Shown: positions 42,570-51,663, counted from the stretch's first letter. The stretch: DNA of 64,000 nucleotides from Janibacter endophyticus (GCF_016888335.1 NZ_JAFEJG010000004.1:62001-126000); one strand, 5' to 3'. Notes: generated by a model from the sequence alone, not told the origin. Program-made: numbers and translations.

Positions 42570-43832
42570 CTACCTGAGCTCCTTGCTCGAGTAGCCGAGG
42601 ACGCGGCGGGCGACGACGAGCAGCTGGATCTGCTGCGTGCCCTCGAAGATGTCGAGGATCTTGGAGTCGCGCGCCCACTTCTCGAGCAGCTCGGTCTCGG
42701 CGTAGCCGGTGGCCCCCGCGAGCTCGACGCAGGCAAGGGCGACGTTGACGCAGGTGCGTCCCGCCTTCGCCTTGGCCATCGAGGCCTCCATGGAGTTCGG
42801 CCTGCCGTTGTCGGCCATCCAGGCCGCGCGCAGGGTCAGGAGGTAGGCAGCCTGGTAGTCGGCCTCCATCTGGAGCAGCTTGGCGGCGGCGGCCGGCTGG
42901 ACCTGCGCGGGCCGGTCCGGGTCGGCGACGACGCCGGCCTCCGCGAGCAGCTCCGTCGTCTTGTCGAGGCTCGCCCGGGTCAGACCGAGCGCCATCGCCG
43001 CGACGAGCGGGCGGGTGTTGTCGAAGGTCTGCATCGCGCCGCCGAAGCCGCCCTCGATCTTGATCTCCGGGTCACCGAGGAGGTCCTCGGCGGGGACGCG
43101 GCAGTCCTCGAGGGAGAAGGCGGCGGTGTCGCTCGCCCGGATCCCCAGCTTGTGCTCGAGCCGGACCAGCTTCATCCCCGGGTTGTCCCGACGGACGACG
43201 AAGGACTTGATGGCCTGCTTGCCGAGGGAGCGGTCGAGGGTGGCCCAGACGACGACGAGCTCGGCCCGCTCGCCGGCGGTGACGAAGATCTTCTCGCCGT
43301 TGAGGACGTACTCGTCACCGTCCTTGACCGCCGTGGTGCGGATGGCGCCGGAGTCGGAGCCGACGTCGGGCTCGGTGATCGCCATCGCCGCCCACTTGCC
43401 GGCGTAGCGCGCCTTCTGCTCCTCGTTGGCGACCGCGGCGATGGCGGCGTTGCCGAGGCCCTGGCGTGGGATCGACAGGGTCAGGCCCACGTCACCCCGG
43501 CAGGTCTCGAGGATGGAGAGGACGGAGGAGAGGTTCGAGCCGTTCTTGTTGACCCGCTCCCCCTTCGCCGTGCGTCCGGAGCCGACGGCCGCGACCTCGC
43601 CCTCCTGCGCACCGTCGTCCGTGGCCCGGGTCGAGGAGGACGCACCGGCGCCCTTGGCCGCGCCGGAGGCGCTCATGCCGTCGATGACGGCCGACACGAG
43701 GTCGAGCTCGGCCGGGTACTCGTGCTCGGCGCGGTCGTACTTGCGCGAGATCGGCCAGAAGACCTCCTCGGCCATGCCACGAGCCTGCGCGACGAGCGGA
43801 CGGAACTTCTTCGGAACCTCAAGATCGATCAT
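42570..43832 (-). CDS. Acyl-CoA dehydrogenase family protein A
   Basis: 420-residue FAD acyl-CoA dehydrogenase. FAD/substrate motifs: AMAITEPDVGSDSGAIRTTA, GEKIFVTAGERAELVVVWAT, and the catalytic-base segment ILDIFEGTQQIQLLVVAR with the family Glu. A low-complexity insertion (GASSSTRATDDGAQEGEVAA and onward, about residues 60-100) interrupts the N-terminal domain. Paired with a second dehydrogenase whose stop lies 27 bp upstream, probably as a heteromer. Electrons would pass to ETF and the EtfD-like protein encoded at 56732. Confidence 0.92.
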   Translation of the reverse strand: MIDLEVPKKFRPLVAQARGMAEEVFWPISRKYDRAEHEYPAELDLVSAVIDGMSASGAAKGAGASSSTRATDDGAQEGEVAAVGSGRTAKGERVNKNGSNLSSVLSILETCRGDVGLTLSIPRQGLGNAAIAAVANEEQKARYAGKWAAMAITEPDVGSDSGAIRTTAVKDGDEYVLNGEKIFVTAGERAELVVVWATLDRSLGKQAIKSFVVRRDNPGMKLVRLEHKLGIRASDTAAFSLEDCRVPAEDLLGDPEIKIEGGFGGAMQTFDNTRPLVAAMALGLTRASLDKTTELLAEAGVVADPDRPAQVQPAAAAKLLQMEADYQAAYLLTLRAAWMADNGRPNSMEASMAKAKAGRTCVNVALACVELAGATGYAETELLEKWARDSKILDIFEGTQQIQLLVVARRVLGYSSKELR

Positions 43833-43859
43833 GATTCAAGTCCTTGTCGTGTCGTGCGC

Positions 43860-45188
43860 TCAGACGAGCAGGGTGCCCTCGAGGAGGCCGGCGCCGCGCA
43901 GGTCGCGGTACCAGCGCTCGTTGTCGAACTCCTTGACGAAGCCGTGGCCGCCGAGCAGCTGCACGCCGTTGCTGCCGACCTGGGTGAGGTACTGGCTCGT
44001 CAGCGAGCGGGCCTGGGCGATCTCCGCGGACGCGTCCTCACCCCGGTCGAGGCGGGCGGCCGCCTTCCACACGACGAGACGCAGCGCGGCGACCTCGATC
44101 GCCATGTCGGCGACCGTGAAGGCGACAGCCTGCCGGTAGCCGATCGGCTCGCCGAAGGCCTTGCGCTCCGTGACGTACTGCGAGACGTGGTCGAGCACGG
44201 CCTGCCCGGTACCGACGGCCGCGGCCGACCACGCGAGACGAGCCCGGCGGACGGCGTCGAGGTGGTCCTCCGTCGTGCCGAGGATGTTGGCCACAGGGAC
44301 CCGCACCCCGTCGAGGTGCAGACGGGCGGTCCTGCTGGCCCGGATCCCCATGGCGGGGTCGTCCTCGACCTGCAGCCCAGCCAGGCCCGCCTCGACGATG
44401 ACGAGCCTCGGCTCCCCGTCGAGCAGGGCGCTGACGACGAAGAGCTCGGCGCTCTCCGCGCCCGGCACGATCGCCTTGACGCCGTCGAGGACGAGCTCGT
44501 CCCCCTCACGACGGGCGGTCGTGCGGGGCGCCAGCGGGTCGAAGAGCGGCTGCGGCTCCATGAGCGCGACCGCCGCCGCGCGCGGCGGGTTGTCACCGGT
44601 GAACTCGGGCAGGTAGGTCGCCTGCTGGTCGGCATCGCCGTAGCTCGCGATCGCCGTCGCGACGGCAGCGGGGGCCATGATCGTCGTGGCGATGCCCATG
44701 TCTCCACGGGCCAGCTCCTCGAGGACGAGCGCGGCCGTCACCGCGGAGCGCTCCTCGGCGATGCCCTCGAGCTCGGCCGGGACGCCGACGAGGTGCAGAC
44801 CCATCTCCGCAGCCGCGGAGAGGACCTCGTCCGGCACCGCGCGCTCGGCGTCGGCCTTCGCGCCGGCGGGGCGGATGACCTCGTCGGCCAGCTTTCGGGC
44901 GACGCCCTGGATCATCTGCTGGTCTTCGGTGGGCGTGAGGTCGAACTGCTGCCTCGGCGTCGTCGTCGCCGCTCGCGCAGGGCCCCTCGACCCCGTCGTC
45001 TTCTGGAAGGCGCGCCCGGCCGCGGTCTGCGCCTTGAAGCCCGTGACCGCGCCCTTGTAGAGGTAGCGCTCGACCTTGGCCCGGACCGCGGGGTCCTTCA
45101 GGCCCGGCAGTCCGCCGGCCTTGGCGATGAGGCGGAGCCCGAGCCGCTGGCCCTTGTCGGCAAGCGACGTGGAGTCGGTGGAAGCCAT
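43860..45188 (-). CDS. Acyl-CoA dehydrogenase family protein B
   Basis: 442 residues. An atypical N-terminal 75-residue extension (ADKGQRLGLRLIAKAGGLPG...) precedes the dehydrogenase fold (FDLTPTEDQQMIQGVARKLA). FAD-region motifs are weaker (VALMEPQPLFDPLAPRTTAR). The protein ends RWYRDLRGAGLLEGTLLV, so the EGT catalytic-type motif is only five residues from the C-terminus, where normal family members continue with QIQ..IAR. ATG at 45188. Likely partner of protein A; acyl chain specificity unknown. Confidence 0.9.
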   Translation of the reverse strand: MASTDSTSLADKGQRLGLRLIAKAGGLPGLKDPAVRAKVERYLYKGAVTGFKAQTAAGRAFQKTTGSRGPARAATTTPRQQFDLTPTEDQQMIQGVARKLADEVIRPAGAKADAERAVPDEVLSAAAEMGLHLVGVPAELEGIAEERSAVTAALVLEELARGDMGIATTIMAPAAVATAIASYGDADQQATYLPEFTGDNPPRAAAVALMEPQPLFDPLAPRTTARREGDELVLDGVKAIVPGAESAELFVVSALLDGEPRLVIVEAGLAGLQVEDDPAMGIRASRTARLHLDGVRVPVANILGTTEDHLDAVRRARLAWSAAAVGTGQAVLDHVSQYVTERKAFGEPIGYRQAVAFTVADMAIEVAALRLVVWKAAARLDRGEDASAEIAQARSLTSQYLTQVGSNGVQLLGGHGFVKEFDNERWYRDLRGAGLLEGTLLV

Positions 45189-45388
45189 GGGGGTGAACCC
45201 TTCTCGCGTCACGCTCGTCTGTGAGCTGGGTCCGGACGCAGCAGGGTGCCGACGCCGGTTGTCGATCCGGACAGTACCCGCTACGCGAGGTATCGGTAAC
45301 CGGGCGGTAACCGTGACGTCCCGCACACCGGTCACGAGTCGACCAACCCGCTGCGGGCCCCCTTCGTCGCGCGGACTACCGTGGAGCC

Positions 45389-45607
45389 GTGGCGAAGACG
45401 ATCCCCAAGGACAACACCGGCCTCTCGCTGGGCTACCGCTTCTTCTGGCGGATGCAGTACATCCTGCTGACCTTCATGGGTCCGGCCGACCAGGGCGGCA
45501 TGCGCGACCCCCGGTTCCGGCTCCGCGCCGAGCGCACAGCCCGGGTCAACGCCGCGCGTCAGGCGCAGGGCCTCGAGCCGCTGCCCTCCGACGAACCCAC
45601 CCGCTGA
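45389..45607 (+). CDS. Conserved 72-residue protein
   Basis: Small basic protein: KTIPKDNTGLSLGYRFFWRM, QYILLTFMGPADQGGMRDPR, then an Arg/Ala-rich end (RAERTARVNAARQAQGLEPL). One hydrophobic stretch, not clearly a membrane helix. GTG at 45389. No known function; it stands alone between a divergent promoter region and a strong terminator. Confidence 0.72.
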   Translation: MAKTIPKDNTGLSLGYRFFWRMQYILLTFMGPADQGGMRDPRFRLRAERTARVNAARQAQGLEPLPSDEPTR

Positions 45608-45622
45608 CGCGACCCGGGCACA

Positions 45623-45667
45623 GACGAAGGGCGCCGACCGAGATGATCTCGGTCGGCGCCCTTCGTC
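45623..45667. terminator. 22-bp perfect-stem bidirectional terminator
   Basis: Stem from GACGAAGGGCGCCGACCGAG (plus AT) and its exact complement with a single central base. It separates the small gene from convergent pckG. The foot of the stem is GACGAAGGG, a variant of the abundant octamer. Confidence 0.92.
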
Positions 45668-45682
45668 GTCGTGGGGGGAGGC

Positions 45683-47524
45683 TCAGCCCTCGGCGGAGTC
45701 GAGGTCTGCGGCGACGCGGCGGTGCGCGGCCCAGATCTCCTCGGGGAGGCCGTCGAACTGGTTCAGGTGCTCCTCGCGGTAGCCCATCTCCTCCTGCCAG
45801 CGCGCCTTGTCGATCGTCAGCACGGTGTCGAGGTCGGCGAGGGCCTGCTCGTCGAGCCCGTCGAGGAGCAGCTCGTCCCGGGTCGGGATGACGCCGACCG
45901 GGGTCTTCTGGCCGGTGACCTCACCGTTGCGGTACTGCATGAGCCACACGAGGGGGCGGAGGTTCTCGCGGTAGCCCGGCCACAGGAAGCGACCGTCCTC
46001 GCCGCGCTGGAACCAGTTGACGTGGGCGAAGATCGGCTTGTTCTTCGCGCGGCCGATGACGTCGAGCCAGTGCTGGGCGTAGGCCGCCTCGCTGTAGCTC
46101 AGGAAGGGACGCATCGACATCGGGTCGTAGCGGAGCACGCCCTCCTTGCCGTCGGCTGCGGCGGTCGCCTCGGCGCCGAGGGTCAGGCCGTCGTAGACGC
46201 CCTCCGCGAGGTCGTCGATCGCGCGGATCAGCGGCTCACGGTCACGGGTACGACCGCCGAAGATGATGCCGTGGATCTCGACGCCGTTCGGGTCGTCGTA
46301 GTCCTTGGCGACGTTCGGGACCTGCTCGAGCGTGGTCGTGAAGCGCGAGTTCGGGTGCGCCCACGGGGCGTCGGTCTCCTCTGCGGACCGGTCGGCGATG
46401 ACCTCGCCCTTCCAGTCGAGCCAGCCGTCGACGTCGGACGGCTTCGGGCCCTTGCCCTCCCACCAGACCTCGCCGCTCTTCTCGTTGTAGGCGACGTTGG
46501 TGAAGATCGCGCCCGAGCCCGGCTGGATCGAGTCGATCGCTGTCGGGTTGGTCTTCTCGTTCGTGTCCTTGGCGACGCCGAAGACGCCGTTCTCCGGGTT
46601 GAAGCCGCGCAGGACCCCCTCGTCGTCGACCCAGATCCACGCGATGTCGTCGCCGTAGAACTCGACGTAGTAGCGGTCACCCAGCGCGTCGGGGGCCAGC
46701 GTCATCGCGAGGTTGGTCTTGCCCGAGGCCGAGGGGAAGCCACCGGCGATGTTGTACCTCTTGCCGGTCTCCTTGTCCGTGATGCCCAGGAGCATGAACT
46801 GCTCGACGAGGAAGCCGTTCTTCCAGCCGTCGTAGGAGCCCTGGCGCAGACCGTGGGCGATCTTGCCGAGCAGCGCGTTGCCGCCGTAGGAGCTGCCGAA
46901 GTGCAGGATCGTGCGCTCGTCGGCGACGGTGACGAAGTTGCGCATGTCGTCAGGGGTGCCCTGCTTGAGGTTCTCGAGGTCACCGGTGACGTGGACGGCC
47001 TTGACGAAGTCGTCGCCCATGTCGTTGATGTACTCGACGCCCACGCGGGCCATGCGGATCATCTGCATGACGACGTTGCGGTTGTCCGTGAGCTCGACGC
47101 CCGCCGCGAACTTGTCGAGGTCGGAGCCCTTCGGGGCCATGAGGTAGGGGATGACGTACATCGTCTTGCCGACGAGCGCGTCCTTCATGTGTCCCTCGAC
47201 GACGGGGCGGACCTCGGAGGAGGGCTTCCAGTTGTTGTACTGGCCCTTGTCCTTGGGGTCGCTCGTCGCGACGATCGTGCGCTCCTCGGAGCGCGCCGTG
47301 TCCTTGCTGAAGCTGCGGGAGTAGTACATGCCCTCACCGACCGGCTTCAGCTCGCCGGCCTCGAGAGCCTCCTCGATGAGGCGGGCGTCGTCGGAGGCAC
47401 TGACGACCTCGATCCGCTCCGCGCCGGTGTGCTCTGCCCACTTCTTGACGAACTCGGCCACGGCCTGGTTCGTGAGGCCAGCCGCCTCAAGCGCCTTGTC
47501 CACATCGGCCACCGTTGTGCTCAC
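45683..47524 (-). CDS. pckG: Phosphoenolpyruvate carboxykinase (GTP)
   Basis: Gluconeogenic enzyme: oxaloacetate + GTP to PEP + CO2. 613 residues, GTP family: YYSRSFSKDTARSEERTIVA, NWKPSSEVRPVVEGHMKDAL, HFGSSYGGNALLGKIAHGLR, kinase-1a GGFPSASGKTNLAM, YYVEFYGDDIAWIWVDDEG, IFGGRTRDREPLI. Family members nearly always have Cys in PSACGKTN; here codon 46726-46724 is TCG (Ser267). GTG at 47524. Expected partner of propionate/branched-chain catabolism entering the TCA cycle. Confidence 0.95.
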   Translation of the reverse strand: MSTTVADVDKALEAAGLTNQAVAEFVKKWAEHTGAERIEVVSASDDARLIEEALEAGELKPVGEGMYYSRSFSKDTARSEERTIVATSDPKDKGQYNNWKPSSEVRPVVEGHMKDALVGKTMYVIPYLMAPKGSDLDKFAAGVELTDNRNVVMQMIRMARVGVEYINDMGDDFVKAVHVTGDLENLKQGTPDDMRNFVTVADERTILHFGSSYGGNALLGKIAHGLRQGSYDGWKNGFLVEQFMLLGITDKETGKRYNIAGGFPSASGKTNLAMTLAPDALGDRYYVEFYGDDIAWIWVDDEGVLRGFNPENGVFGVAKDTNEKTNPTAIDSIQPGSGAIFTNVAYNEKSGEVWWEGKGPKPSDVDGWLDWKGEVIADRSAEETDAPWAHPNSRFTTTLEQVPNVAKDYDDPNGVEIHGIIFGGRTRDREPLIRAIDDLAEGVYDGLTLGAEATAAADGKEGVLRYDPMSMRPFLSYSEAAYAQHWLDVIGRAKNKPIFAHVNWFQRGEDGRFLWPGYRENLRPLVWLMQYRNGEVTGQKTPVGVIPTRDELLLDGLDEQALADLDTVLTIDKARWQEEMGYREEHLNQFDGLPEEIWAAHRRVAADLDSAEG

Positions 47525-47742
47525 GCTGCTCCGCCCTTCGAGGTCACCTGGCACGGTCGTACCCGGTTGCGGTCGCACCGCCCCGGTGGCCCCTGTCGCC
47601 ACCGCGGTCAACGGTGCCCGCAGGTCCACTCAACCATGTCTGCGCACCCCACCCGACCCCCGGGGCCGGGATCGCCAGGAAGTGTGAGGCACTCGTCATG
47701 GCTCGCGCGTCGAGCGGTGGAAATCGCCGGTCGGACGGACGC

Positions 47743-47756
47743 AGAGTTGCAACTCT
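47743..47756. promoter_or_regulatory. Palindrome upstream of pckG
   Basis: AGAGTTGCAACTCT, a perfect 14-nt palindrome flanked by GC...GC, with a second TGCAA just beside it. It lies in the 278-bp gap between cutA and pckG, about 220 bp from the pckG start. Resembles the TTTGCAA-type sites bound by RamB/RamA regulators of acetate metabolism in corynebacteria, but this is only a resemblance. Confidence 0.45.
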
Positions 47757-47802
47757 CTGCAAGAAGACGGCCGCTGGCGCGACGGGGCCGGCGGCCCCTT
47801 CG

Positions 47803-48114
47803 TCATGGCGCCGTCGACTCCCGGACCCAGTTCGCGTACCCGGGCGAAGGGATGGTGGCCACCGTGAGGATGCACGGCAGGTCGTAGGGATGCTCGCGGT
47901 CGATGCGCTCGGTGAGCTCGTCGAGGCGGGCGGCGGAGGTGTGCATCATCGCCCGGACCTCACGGTCGTGCTCGACCTCGCCCTCCCACCGGTAGACCGA
48001 GTCGATGGCGACCTGGTGGACGCAGGCCGCGAGCCGGTCGGCGACCACCGCGTCGCTGAACGCGCGCACCCAGTCCGCCGGTCCGGTGACGACGACCTCG
48101 ACGACCTCGCTCAT
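47803..48114 (-). CDS. cutA: Divalent-cation tolerance protein CutA
   Basis: 103 residues, trimeric ferredoxin-like CutA fold: VTGPADWVRAFSDAVVADRL, ACVHQVAIDSVYRWEGEVEH, and EHPYDLPCILTVATIPSPGY near the end, the classic motifs. ATG at 48114 (in-frame ATG 48141 lies in a terminator stem and is rejected). Role of CutA in metal tolerance is not settled. Confidence 0.93.
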   Translation of the reverse strand: MSEVVEVVVTGPADWVRAFSDAVVADRLAACVHQVAIDSVYRWEGEVEHDREVRAMMHTSAARLDELTERIDREHPYDLPCILTVATIPSPGYANWVRESTAP

Positions 48115-48141
48115 GACTGCCCCTCCGTCGGTGCGAAGCAC

Positions 48142-48180
48142 GAAGGCCCCGGTCGGCGCATCCGCCGGCCCGAGGCCCTC
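48142..48180 (-). terminator. Terminator of tRNA-Arg
   Basis: GAAGGCCCCGGTCGGCG and CGCCGGCCCGAGGCCCTC form an imperfect GC-rich hairpin 22 bp after the tRNA 3' end. Confidence 0.6.
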
Positions 48181-48201
48181 GATCTCTGTCTCAACACAGA
48201 G

Positions 48202-48274
48202 TGCGCCCGTAGGGATTCGAACCCCAAACCTTCTGATCCGTAGTCAGATGCTCTATCCGTTGAGCTACGGGCGC
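48202..48274 (-). tRNA. tRNA-Arg (anticodon ACG)
   Basis: Acceptor GCGCCCG/CGGGCGC, discriminator A, D-arm GCTCAACGGATAGAGC, anticodon loop CTACGGA, T-arm GGGTTCGAATCCC. CCA not encoded. A34 is the substrate of TadA (encoded at 16748). Confidence 0.97.
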
Positions 48275-48556
48275 TCGCTGCGCGTCAGCGCAGCGAGGCT
48301 CAACGATACAGAACCTCATCCCCCTTCGCGAAATCGTCAGCGGGGGGCGCTGCCGACCCCGACGACGCAGACCTGGCCGGCGCGTGTCGCCGGCGAGTTC
48401 CCGCGGGCGGTTCACCAGGCGGTCGGGCTGCGGCCGGACGTCGTCGAGAGCCTCACCACCACCCGCCGCCGGTACCGCGAAGGCCGGCCTCACCCCCGGG
48501 GCCCGCGCCGACGGCTGGTACTCACCACGGGCAGAGACCGAGCGCACTCCCCCCAT
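48275..48556. other. Gene-free stretch after tRNA-Arg
   Basis: No convincing gene in either strand. It contains a CCCCTTCG octamer (48321) and a short GC hairpin near 48276-48300. Open frames such as VAGEFPRAVHQAVGLRPDVV lack any family I recognise; a decayed gene is possible. Confidence 0.5.
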
Positions 48557-48578
48557 CGCACGAGCCTTGGCTCGTGCG
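48557..48578. repeat. Family C palindrome, copy 3
   Basis: CGCACGAGCC and GGCTCGTGCG arms with TT in the centre, i.e. the reverse complement form of copies 1 and 2. Partner 43 bp downstream. Confidence 0.9.
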
Positions 48579-48599
48579 ACGACTCGGTGGCACGGCGAA

Positions 48600-48621
48600 C
48601 GCACGAGCCTTGGCTCGTGCG
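48600..48621. repeat. Family C palindrome, copy 4
   Basis: Same as copy 3. Its last bases overlap a CGAAGGGG octamer (48620). Lies 38 bp before the start of the HTH/TOBE regulator gene. Confidence 0.9.
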
Positions 48622-48658
48622 AAGGGGTCGGCGCAGGTGCGGGGATAGAGTCTCTCTC

Positions 48659-49060
48659 ATGCCGCATCTGAGGATCAGGGAGGCCGCCGACTTCCTCGGC
48701 ATCTCGGACGACACCGTCCGCCGGCTCGTCGAGGCAGGGACGCTCCCGGCCGGTCCGAGAGAGAGCTCCGCGACGGTCGATGCCGTCGCCGTGGCCGCCT
48801 ACGCCCGCGAGCACCTAAGGACGCTCCCCGACCCGCTCGGCCGCGACACCTCGGCCCGCAACCGGCTCGTAGGGATCGTCACCGCGGTCACGTCCGACAC
48901 CGTGATGTCGCAGGTCGAGCTGCAGTGCGGGCCCTTCCGCGTCGTGTCGCTGCTCAGCACCGAGGCCGTGCGCGAGATGGGGCTCGAGCCGGGCGTCGTG
49001 GCGGTCGCCGTCGTGAAGTCGACGCAGGTTGTCATCGAGACACCCGGGGGCAAGGCGTGA
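48659..49060 (+). CDS. HTH plus TOBE/molbindin-type regulator
   Basis: 133 residues: an excisionase-type HTH (LRIREAADFLGISDDTVRRL, VEAGTLPAG) joined to one molbindin-like TOBE domain (RNRLVGIVTAVTSDTVMSQV, VVSLLSTEAVREMGLEPGVV, AVAVVKSTQVVIETP). TOBE/Mop domains bind molybdate. Followed with a 4-bp overlap by modABC, so it is probably the molybdate-responsive regulator replacing ModE. ATG at 48659. Confidence 0.9.
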   Translation: MPHLRIREAADFLGISDDTVRRLVEAGTLPAGPRESSATVDAVAVAAYAREHLRTLPDPLGRDTSARNRLVGIVTAVTSDTVMSQVELQCGPFRVVSLLSTEAVREMGLEPGVVAVAVVKSTQVVIETPGGKA

Positions 49061-49815
49061 GGGCCGCCCCAGCACTCCTCGCCATCGTCCTGACGGCCGC
49101 CGCGGGCTGCTCCGGCTCGAGCACGAGCGACGACTCGCAGGCGCTCACCGTCTTCGCCGCCGCCAGCCTGCAGAAGCCCTTCGAAGAGCTCGCTCGCGAC
49201 CTCGAGGCGGAGCACCCGGGGCTCAGGGTGACCCTCTCCTTCGCCGGGTCCTCCGACCTCGTCGCGCAGCTGAGCGAGGGTGCGACCGCCGACGTGCTCG
49301 CCACTGCTGATGAGACCACCATGGACAAGGCGGTCGCCGGCGGCCTCGTCACGGGGAGCCCGAGGCGCTTCGTCAGCAACACGATGACGATCTTGGTGCC
49401 GCCGGGGAACCCGGCGGGCATCACGAGCCTCGCCCACCTTGCGTCGGGGGACGCGGCCGTCGTCGTCTGCGCGCCGCAGGTCCCCTGCGGCGCTGCGACC
49501 GAGCGCATCGAGGAGGCCGCGGGCATCAGCCTCACCCCGGCCTCGGAGGAGTCCAAGGTCACCGACGTCCTCGGCAAGGTGGCCTCCGGCGAGGCCGACG
49601 CCGGGATCGTCTACGTCACCGACGCGGCCAGGTCGAGCGACGTCGAGGCCGTCGAGATCCCCGCGCAGGACAACACGACGACGCGCTACCCCGTCGTCGT
49701 GCTCGCGGACAGCAAGAACGCCGAGCTCGCCGAGGAGTTCGCTGAGCTGGTCGTCGCCGACGGCGCGGGCCAGGGCGAGGGTCGTCTCGAGGACGCCGGG
49801 TTTGCCGCGCCCTGA
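49057..49815 (+). CDS. modA: Molybdate ABC transporter substrate-binding lipoprotein
   Basis: 252 residues: signal peptide with lipobox AAGC, then [94 protein letters not shown]. These Ser/Ala/Tyr positions bind the oxyanion in ModA. GTG at 49057 overlaps the preceding stop. Confidence 0.95.
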   Translation: MRAAPALLAIVLTAAAGCSGSSTSDDSQALTVFAAASLQKPFEELARDLEAEHPGLRVTLSFAGSSDLVAQLSEGATADVLATADETTMDKAVAGGLVTGSPRRFVSNTMTILVPPGNPAGITSLAHLASGDAAVVVCAPQVPCGAATERIEEAAGISLTPASEESKVTDVLGKVASGEADAGIVYVTDAARSSDVEAVEIPAQDNTTTRYPVVVLADSKNAELAEEFAELVVADGAGQGEGRLEDAGFAAP

Positions 49816-50587
49816 CCGCCCCGCGCTGCCCGCCTGGGCGATCCTCCCCGCGGCCGCCGGGGGGCTGCTCGTCGCGCTGCCCGTCGCAGCGATGCTCGTC
49901 TCGATCGACCCGCGCGAGCTGCCCGCGCTGCTCACCTCACGGGCCGCCCTCGACGCGCTGTGGCTCAGCCTGCGCACCTCGGCCATGGCCACCCTGCTCT
50001 GCCTGGTCCTCGGGGTGCCGCTCGCGCTCTGCCTCTCGCGGGTCCGCGCCTTCGACAACGTCGTCGTGCGCACGCTCGTCACCCTGCCGCTCGTCCTGCC
50101 GCCCGTCGTCGCCGGGATCGCGCTGCTCGCGCTCTTCGGCCGGCAGGGGCTGCTCGGCCAGGAGCTGAACGCCCTCGGCCTGCGGGTCGCGTTCTCCACG
50201 ACCGCGGTCGTGCTCGCCCAGACCTTCGTGTCGATGCCCTTCCTCGTGGTGAGTCTCGACGGGGCGCTCCGGGCGGTCGGCGACCGGCACGAAGGGGTGG
50301 CCGCCACCCTCGGCGCCTCGCCGTCCGTCGTCCTGCGGCGGGTCACGCTGCCGTTGGTCCGGCCGGCCCTGGTGTCGGGGACCGTCCTCGCCTTCGCCCG
50401 GTCGCTCGGGGAGTTCGGCGCGACCCTGACCTTCGCCGGGTCGCTCCAGGGCACGACGCGCACGCTGCCGCTCGAGATCTATCTCCAGCGCGAGCAGGAC
50501 CCGCGGGCGGCCGTCGCGCTCTCCGTGCTGCTCGTCGTCGTCGCGGTCGTCGTCATGGCCGTCGCCCGCCCGGACGTGCGCCGGTGA
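49802..50587 (+). CDS. modB: Molybdate ABC transporter permease
   Basis: 261 residues, six helices, EAA loop [20 protein letters not shown] and [13 protein letters not shown]-like segment ([20 protein letters not shown]). No ATG or GTG precedes the first helix; TTG at 49802 overlapping the modA 3' end by 14 bp gives a suitable N-terminus ([20 protein letters not shown]). The start is therefore moderately certain. Confidence 0.92.
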   Translation: MPRPDRPALPAWAILPAAAGGLLVALPVAAMLVSIDPRELPALLTSRAALDALWLSLRTSAMATLLCLVLGVPLALCLSRVRAFDNVVVRTLVTLPLVLPPVVAGIALLALFGRQGLLGQELNALGLRVAFSTTAVVLAQTFVSMPFLVVSLDGALRAVGDRHEGVAATLGASPSVVLRRVTLPLVRPALVSGTVLAFARSLGEFGATLTFAGSLQGTTRTLPLEIYLQREQDPRAAVALSVLLVVVAVVVMAVARPDVRR

Positions 50588-51621
50588 CCGGCCTGAGCGT
50601 CTCGCTCCAGGACGCCGAGCGCGACGTCGTCCTCGATCTCGACGTCCCCGCCGGCAGCACCCTCGCCGTCCTCGGTCCCAACGGCGCCGGCAAGTCCACG
50701 CTGCTCGCCGCCGTCGCGGGGACTCGTCCCGTCCCTGGGTCCGTGCGGCTCGGTGGGCACGAGCTGCAGGCGCTCCCGCCCCACCGGCGCCGCGTCCCGC
50801 TCCTCTCGCAGGACCCGTTGCTGCTGCCGCACCTCACGGTCCTCGACAACGTGGCCTTCGGACCACGCTCCGCCGGCGCCTCTCGTCACGACGCCAGGGA
50901 CCGAGCACGGCGGTGGCTGGAGCGCACCGAGGTCGCTCACCTCGGCGACCGCCGCGCCACCGATCTCTCCGGCGGCCAGGCGCAGCGGGTCGCGATCGCT
51001 CGCGCTCTCGCCACGGAGCCCGCGGCGATGCTGCTCGACGAGCCGCTCTCGGCGCTGGACGTCGACGCGCGACCCGCCGTGCGGCACCTGCTCGGCGAGG
51101 TCCTCGCGGGGATCACCACGATCGTCGTGACCCATGACATCGTCGACGCCGTCCTCCTCGCCGACGACGCAGCGGTCCTCGTCGGCGGACGGCTCGTCGA
51201 GCACCGCCCGGTCCGCGACCTCGTGACCGCACCGCGGTCCCCCTTCGCCGCCCGGATCAGCGGGGTCAACCTCGTCACCGGCCGCTCCGACGGCAGCGGC
51301 GGGGTGGAGACCGACGGCGGCACCGTCGCCGGCCTGCCCGCCGAGGCTGTGGCGAAGGGGGTCGCGGTCGTCGCGACCTTCCGTCCCGAGGACGTCGCGG
51401 TCGCCCTGGCGCCCACGGGTGGGAGCCCGCGCAACGCCTTCGGCGGCACGGTGACGGCCGTCGAGCCGGCGGGGTCCGCTCTTCGCCTGCGGGTCACGAC
51501 CCCCGTGGGGATGCTGCTCGCGGACCTCACCCCGGGCGCCGTCGCCGACCTGCGGATCGCCCCCGGCGCCGAGGTCCACCTCGCCGTCAAGGCCACGGCC
51601 GTGCAGGTCCAGCCTGCGTGA
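50584..51621 (+). CDS. modC: Molybdate ABC transporter ATP-binding protein
   Basis: 345 residues: Walker [22 protein letters not shown]-loop [14 protein letters not shown], signature [15 protein letters not shown], Walker [16 protein letters not shown]-loop VTHDIVDAV. The C-terminal third is a single TOBE regulatory domain ([20 protein letters not shown] ... [12 protein letters not shown]). GTG at 50584 overlaps the modB stop by 4 bp. Confidence 0.95.
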   Translation: MTGLSVSLQDAERDVVLDLDVPAGSTLAVLGPNGAGKSTLLAAVAGTRPVPGSVRLGGHELQALPPHRRRVPLLSQDPLLLPHLTVLDNVAFGPRSAGASRHDARDRARRWLERTEVAHLGDRRATDLSGGQAQRVAIARALATEPAAMLLDEPLSALDVDARPAVRHLLGEVLAGITTIVVTHDIVDAVLLADDAAVLVGGRLVEHRPVRDLVTAPRSPFAARISGVNLVTGRSDGSGGVETDGGTVAGLPAEAVAKGVAVVATFRPEDVAVALAPTGGSPRNAFGGTVTAVEPAGSALRLRVTTPVGMLLADLTPGAVADLRIAPGAEVHLAVKATAVQVQPA

Positions 51622-51628
51622 GGCACGA

Positions 51629-51663
51629 CCGAGGGCCCCGCACCAGACGGTGCGAGGCCCTCG
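51629..51663. terminator. Terminator between modC and tRNA-Ser(GCT)
   Basis: CCGAGGGCC..CCGCACC and GGTGCGA..GGCCCTCGG stems around an AGAC loop, between convergent units. Confidence 0.85.

Noticed and set aside
49439-49801. Upstream extension of modB in the same frame
   Set aside because: This frame lies inside modA and reads Arg/Ser/Pro-rich nonsense; homology begins after TTG 49802.
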